Below are positions 22,151 through 25,437 of a DNA stretch of 25,437 nucleotides, one piece after another. Within the stretch, counting starts at the first letter, position 1, and the number at the start of each line of letters is the position of its first letter. A program made the translations under genes and the position numbers. Source of the stretch: MGIIb-P sp963934015 (GTDB lineage: Archaea; Thermoplasmatota; Poseidoniia; Poseidoniales; Thalassarchaeaceae); assembly GCA_963934015.1 (NCBI GenBank), contig CAWVWT010000028.1, positions 1-25,437 on the forward strand, given 5' to 3'. The notes under the pieces were generated by a model, which ran no database searches, was not told where the DNA came from, and was given only the letters and a program-made list of their open reading frames with translations.

Positions 22151-23422
22151 ATGGCGAACAGAACGACCTCGGCTTGTGGCTTGATTGCCCTCCTCTTGTT
22201 TTCCTGTCTAGCTTCAACCGTCTCCGCCGAAGGGGCTGTCGATTTGGATGACCCCTTTTGGCTCGCGGAACATGATTTGGGACTGGAAGTAGTTGCCGCT
22301 GGTGGCGAAACAACACAAAAGATACTCGTCGCTGGTGCTGATGGATATGCACGCCTATTGGATGGAACTGATCCCAATGTACAAATCGAATTGGCCACCC
22401 CTGTTGATGATACAATTCGAGCCATCGATTGGCACCCTCGTGGGAAAACTGCCCTTCTGGTCGGTGACAATGGAGCTATGCTGCGCTATGCTGCCGAAGA
22501 CCATTCTGTAACCACCGTATCAGGCAGTGTGCAACTTAACGGCATCAATATTGGTGCAGTGGCCTGGAATGCGGCTGGAAGTGAGGCCTACGTCGGTGGA
22601 GATGGGGGGTGGTTGTGGGCCTACCACGAAGGTGAAGGTGGACAAGGTGAATTCGAATTACTCAACGCTACAAAGGGGAGTCGGATCACAGGTATCGCTT
22701 GCCAAGCAGAAGATGCGCTTTGCGCTGTGACGACTGAAAGTGATGGAATCGCCATTATTGATTCAAATTCAAATCACCAGTTACACTGGATTGGCGGTAC
22801 TGGCAGAATGTGGCGTGGTGTCAATTGCGCAGAACCTGTGTTCAATCGTTGTGTGGCCATTGGTGAGGATCGGGCTATTGGAATCACCGGATTAAATCTT
22901 CAAGAACCGCAACAATCGACTATTTTCACAAAAATTATCCCAAGTATCAGCGGAGAGTTTACTCACATCCACACCCGTGTGGCTAGTGAAGCCCTTGTGA
23001 CCATGGCACCCTTCCAAGTTATGGCTTGGGATTTATCTGAAGGCGAAGCCTATGAATGGGTCGAGTATGAGGAGGTTGTCTCAAGTGGTGGCGCTCTTGC
23101 AGGTGAGCGACTCGTCGGCTCGTGGGCCACTACAGATAATTCGAATATTGGGTTCTTGGTCACATCTTATGGTGCAGTGATCGGATTCCACCCTCCACCT
23201 GAAACCAGTGTTTGGACTGACAGCCTCATCTCCTATGTACTCGGCGCTGTTGTTTTCGTCGCCGTTCCCGGATCGGTTCTAGGATTGATATTCATGAACA
23301 GTGAAACACTTCAGAAGAAGTATTTCGCACGCAGAAACGCCAAACTAGAAGCTGTAGAGAATAAGCGAATCGAGAAAGAAAAATCTGAGAAGCGAGCAGC
23401 ACGGAAATCCAAAAAATCCTGA
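22151..23422 (+). CDS. Secreted beta-propeller protein with C-terminal membrane anchor and basic tail
   Basis: From ATG 22151 (423 aa) it begins MANRTTSACGLIALLLFSCLASTVSAEGA, a Sec-type signal peptide with a likely cut after about residue 27. The next 340 or so residues hold propeller-like units (KILVAGADGYARLLDG, AIDWHPRGKTALLVGDNGAMLRY, AVAWNAAGSEAYVGGDGGWLWAY, AIGEDRAIGITG). A single membrane span follows near the end (LISYVLGAVVFVAVPGSVLGLIF), then a 45-residue Lys/Arg/Glu-rich cytoplasmic tail of probable coiled coil. It should face outward, anchored in the membrane. GTG 22109 would add 14 residues ahead of the signal peptide and seems less likely. The next gene, an acyl-CoA dehydrogenase, starts 58 bases on after a strong hairpin. 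Ligand unknown. Confidence 0.8.
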   Translation: MANRTTSACGLIALLLFSCLASTVSAEGAVDLDDPFWLAEHDLGLEVVAAGGETTQKILVAGADGYARLLDGTDPNVQIELATPVDDTIRAIDWHPRGKTALLVGDNGAMLRYAAEDHSVTTVSGSVQLNGINIGAVAWNAAGSEAYVGGDGGWLWAYHEGEGGQGEFELLNATKGSRITGIACQAEDALCAVTTESDGIAIIDSNSNHQLHWIGGTGRMWRGVNCAEPVFNRCVAIGEDRAIGITGLNLQEPQQSTIFTKIIPSISGEFTHIHTRVASEALVTMAPFQVMAWDLSEGEAYEWVEYEEVVSSGGALAGERLVGSWATTDNSNIGFLVTSYGAVIGFHPPPETSVWTDSLISYVLGAVVFVAVPGSVLGLIFMNSETLQKKYFARRNAKLEAVENKRIEKEKSEKRAARKSKKS

Positions 23423-23424
23423 TC

Positions 23425-23441
23425 CGCCCCCTATGGGGGCG
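23425..23441. other. Perfect triloop stem-loop after the propeller gene
   Basis: CGCCCCC, loop TAT, GGGGGCG: seven pairs, GC-rich, two bases after the propeller gene stop and 40 bases before the dehydrogenase ATG. No T-tract follows. It contains an in-frame ATG (23433) in its loop that would extend the dehydrogenase, which is an unlikely start. Confidence 0.6.
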
Positions 23442-23480
23442 TCGGCAACGTTCAAATGGGGTCTGCACGGGGCACCCAAC

Positions 23481-24659
23481 ATGGCATACGAGGCACTCGA
23501 TTTCTACGATGTTGACGCATTGCTTTCCGAAGAAGAAAGAATGCTTCGCGATATGGTTAGGGATTGGGTTGATGAGAAAGTCATCCCGAATATTGAGCAG
23601 CACTATCTCGATGGAACCTTCCCTCGGGAATGGATTCAGGATTTGGGGGACATGGGTATCCTTGGCATGGTTGTCCCCGAGGAATACGGTTGTGCTGGCA
23701 TGTCCTACACCGCCTACGGTGTTGTTTGCCGTGAACTAGAGCGCGGTGACAGTGGACTGCGTTCCTTTGCCAGCGTCCAAGGTTCACTCTCAATGCACCC
23801 CATTCACAAATTCGGCACTGAGGAGCAAAAACACAAGTATCTACCTGGAATGGCAAAGGGTGAACTCATCGGTTGCTTTGGTTTGACTGAACCAGACTAT
23901 GGCTCAAATCCTGGCGGCATGATTACCAAAGCCGAAGACATGGGTGATCATTATCTTCTCAATGGTGCCAAGATGTGGATTACCAATGGAACCATCTGTG
24001 ACTTGGCAATCGTTTGGGCCAAACTCGACGGAGAGATTCGCGGATTCATTGTCGAAATGGGTGATGAAGGATTCACTGCACCTGAACAAAAGGGCAAGCA
24101 CTCTCTACGCGCATCAGTGACCAGTGAACTGGTCTTCCAAGATTGTAAAATTCCAAAGGACCGGTTACTACCGGACGCAAAGGGTTTGGGCGGTCCCTTT
24201 TCGTGTCTAAATCGCGCACGATATGGGATCGCATGGGGTAGTATTGGTGCGGCTCAAGCATGTTTTGATGCAGCCAAGCAATATTCGCTTGCGCGCATTC
24301 AATTCGACCACCCAATTGCCGCATTCCAACTTATCCAGATGAAACTGGCAACCATGCTTCGTGAGATTACCAAGGCTCAACTCCTCGCATACCACCTCGG
24401 GCAGAAGGTCGACAGTGACAATTGGATTCCCGAGTATGTCAGTTTGGCCAAAATGAACAATGTGGACATTGCACTAGAAATCGCGCGCGTCGCCAGAGAT
24501 ATTCATGGCGCCAATGGTGTGACGAGTGAATATCCAATCATGCGTCACATGAACAACCTTGAATCGGTGAAAACCTACGAAGGTACTCACGATATTCACA
24601 ACTTGATTTTGGCACGCCACATCACAGGTATCCAGTCTTTCACTCGTAATCTCAAGTGA
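23481..24659 (+). CDS. gcdH: Acyl-CoA dehydrogenase, glutaryl-CoA dehydrogenase-like
   Basis: FAD enzyme oxidising an acyl-CoA and passing electrons to ETF. The catalytic base is E367 in TYEGTHDIHNLIL, and ESVKTYEGTHDIHNLILARHITGIQSF is close to the glutaryl-CoA dehydrogenase C-terminus. FAD/substrate motifs GCFGLTEPDYGSNP and MWITNG are present. If the specificity is right, it oxidises and decarboxylates glutaryl-CoA to crotonyl-CoA in lysine and tryptophan breakdown. A related short-chain specificity is possible. It has 392 residues from ATG 23481, normal for the family. ATG 23433 lies in a hairpin and would add 16 poor residues. The ETF genes that could receive its electrons are at 17008-18672. 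Confidence 0.88.
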   Translation: MAYEALDFYDVDALLSEEERMLRDMVRDWVDEKVIPNIEQHYLDGTFPREWIQDLGDMGILGMVVPEEYGCAGMSYTAYGVVCRELERGDSGLRSFASVQGSLSMHPIHKFGTEEQKHKYLPGMAKGELIGCFGLTEPDYGSNPGGMITKAEDMGDHYLLNGAKMWITNGTICDLAIVWAKLDGEIRGFIVEMGDEGFTAPEQKGKHSLRASVTSELVFQDCKIPKDRLLPDAKGLGGPFSCLNRARYGIAWGSIGAAQACFDAAKQYSLARIQFDHPIAAFQLIQMKLATMLREITKAQLLAYHLGQKVDSDNWIPEYVSLAKMNNVDIALEIARVARDIHGANGVTSEYPIMRHMNNLESVKTYEGTHDIHNLILARHITGIQSFTRNLK

Positions 24660-24668
24660 GGTGTTCGC

Positions 24669-25397
24669 GTGCGCGACAAGTTCCTCGACATCTGGCCGAT
24701 TTGGAATTTTGCGCTCGCTAGAGAATCTCGAATTGGATTTCTACTATCGATGGCTGTAGTTGACGGTTTCATTGGGGGGCCAATGTACCTCATCACCAAT
24801 CACCTCATGGCATTTCGTGGCACGACTGTCTTTGATCCAACCACATCACTTGATTTGGCCATTCCGTTCATGGCATGGACTGTTGTCATCTACCAATCTC
24901 TATTCTATTTCTTCTACCCCTTGCCACTCATTTCAACACCAAATGACCAAAGGTCTCGGCATGAGGCATTGATTCTAAGCCAAGGATTATTGGTTACGAT
25001 GCTAATCTCGAACATCTGGTTTGTCATCTGTCCCGCTGAAGTTCATCTTCGATCTCAAGCCATTGAAAACATCGACACCATGCACCCTGTGTTCCGAACC
25101 ATGTTTGAGGGACTTTGGTTCATGGACTCACCTTACAATTCATGGCCCAGCCTACATGTGAGTTCGGCGGGTATATTCACACTCTTCGCCATTCGTTGGT
25201 GGAAAGGAAAACCGATTCGCCAATGGGCTGTTGGCATTTGGTGGGTTCTAATGTCCATCTCGATTCTAACTACAAAACAGCATTTTATCCTAGATCTTGT
25301 GACGGCAGTGATGTTACTTGGTGCTGTATGGAAGTGGCAAATCCAACCGAGTTTGGAAAAATTGGATACAAAGTCCATCGGTGAAGCAACATCATAA
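24669..25397 (+). CDS. PAP2-superfamily membrane phosphatase/phosphotransferase
   Basis: Integral membrane protein of 242 residues with about six hydrophobic segments. It carries the later PAP2 motifs: PSLHVSS with H153 and TTKQHFILDLVTA with H205 and D209, as in the inositol-phosphorylceramide-synthase-like branch. CPAEVHLR (121-128) may be the degenerate first motif. The family removes or transfers phosphate on lipid phosphates such as prenyl or diacyl-type phosphates at the membrane. The start is GTG 24669. GAGGTG overlaps the end of the dehydrogenase gene just upstream, so the two are probably co-transcribed (9-base gap). The substrate is not readable from sequence. Confidence 0.85.
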   Translation: MRDKFLDIWPIWNFALARESRIGFLLSMAVVDGFIGGPMYLITNHLMAFRGTTVFDPTTSLDLAIPFMAWTVVIYQSLFYFFYPLPLISTPNDQRSRHEALILSQGLLVTMLISNIWFVICPAEVHLRSQAIENIDTMHPVFRTMFEGLWFMDSPYNSWPSLHVSSAGIFTLFAIRWWKGKPIRQWAVGIWWVLMSISILTTKQHFILDLVTAVMLLGAVWKWQIQPSLEKLDTKSIGEATS

Positions 25398-25421
25398 GGT
25401 ATTGCAAATTATTTGGATATC

Positions 25422-25437
25422 ATGGATGAAAAAATCG
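25422..25437 (+). CDS. Possible start of a next gene, cut by window end
   Basis: The ATG at 25422 opens a frame MDEKI that runs off the window. The 25 bases before it are AT-rich (AAATTATTTGGATATC) and could hold a promoter. With only five codons visible, nothing more can be said. Confidence 0.25.

Overview
The window is archaeal. It carries ABCE1/RLI, Nop10, aIF2-alpha, the archaeal/eukaryotic ribosomal proteins eL42, eS27 and eL37, an archaeal-type TyrRS without an S4 tail, and a PAC2-family proteasome chaperone. These sit among bacterial-looking metabolic genes (ETF alpha/beta, a glutaryl-CoA-dehydrogenase-like enzyme, phytoene synthase, PurF). Several starts have clear Shine-Dalgarno sequences of the GAGGTGAT type. 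The mixture (mevalonate and carotenoid/squalene genes, aerobic acyl-CoA oxidation, secreted beta-propellers, moderate base composition) best suits a marine Thermoplasmatota archaeon, most likely Marine Group II (Ca. Poseidoniales). That placement is inference.

Layout. (1) 1-2355, plus: two adjacent squalene/phytoene synthase-family genes, the first cut by the window edge. (2) 2441-7878, plus: RLI, then two tandem paralogous proteins, each a Cas4/RecB-like PD-(D/E)XK nuclease with a four-cysteine Fe-S signature and a C-terminal OB-fold region. (3) 10524-7875, minus: a translation/proteostasis cluster in the order eL42, eS27, aIF2-alpha, Nop10, PAC2-family protein ending in an HbYX-like FYA, tRNA-Ser(CGA), and a ThiS/SAMP-like beta-grasp protein ending in GG. 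(4) 10655-16342, plus: two small membrane proteins, eL37, PurF, a ThiI-like THUMP protein with an eroded PP-loop, and a beta-propeller/PKD protein. (5) 22061-16339, minus: a DUF5611-like protein, TyrRS, HMG-CoA synthase, ETF beta, ETF alpha and a serine esterase. (6) 22151-25397, plus: a secreted, membrane-anchored beta-propeller, an acyl-CoA dehydrogenase and a PAP2-family membrane protein.

How the genes connect. HMG-CoA synthase feeds the mevalonate pathway, which supplies the prenyl diphosphates used by the two synthases at the left end. The acyl-CoA dehydrogenase would pass electrons to the ETF encoded about 5 kb away. The ThiS/SAMP-like protein, the THUMP protein and the HbYX protein point to sulfur-carrier or ubiquitin-like and proteasome functions.

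The strongest candidate for an undescribed system is the tandem nuclease-OB pair. Other notable points are an RLI missing two expected cluster ligands, an eL42 that has lost its zinc site, a catalytically eroded ThiI homologue, and an HMG-CoA synthase with an insertion of about 60 residues. No insertion sequences, CRISPR arrays, prophage genes or rRNAs were seen, and no gene-free stretch reaches 300 bases.
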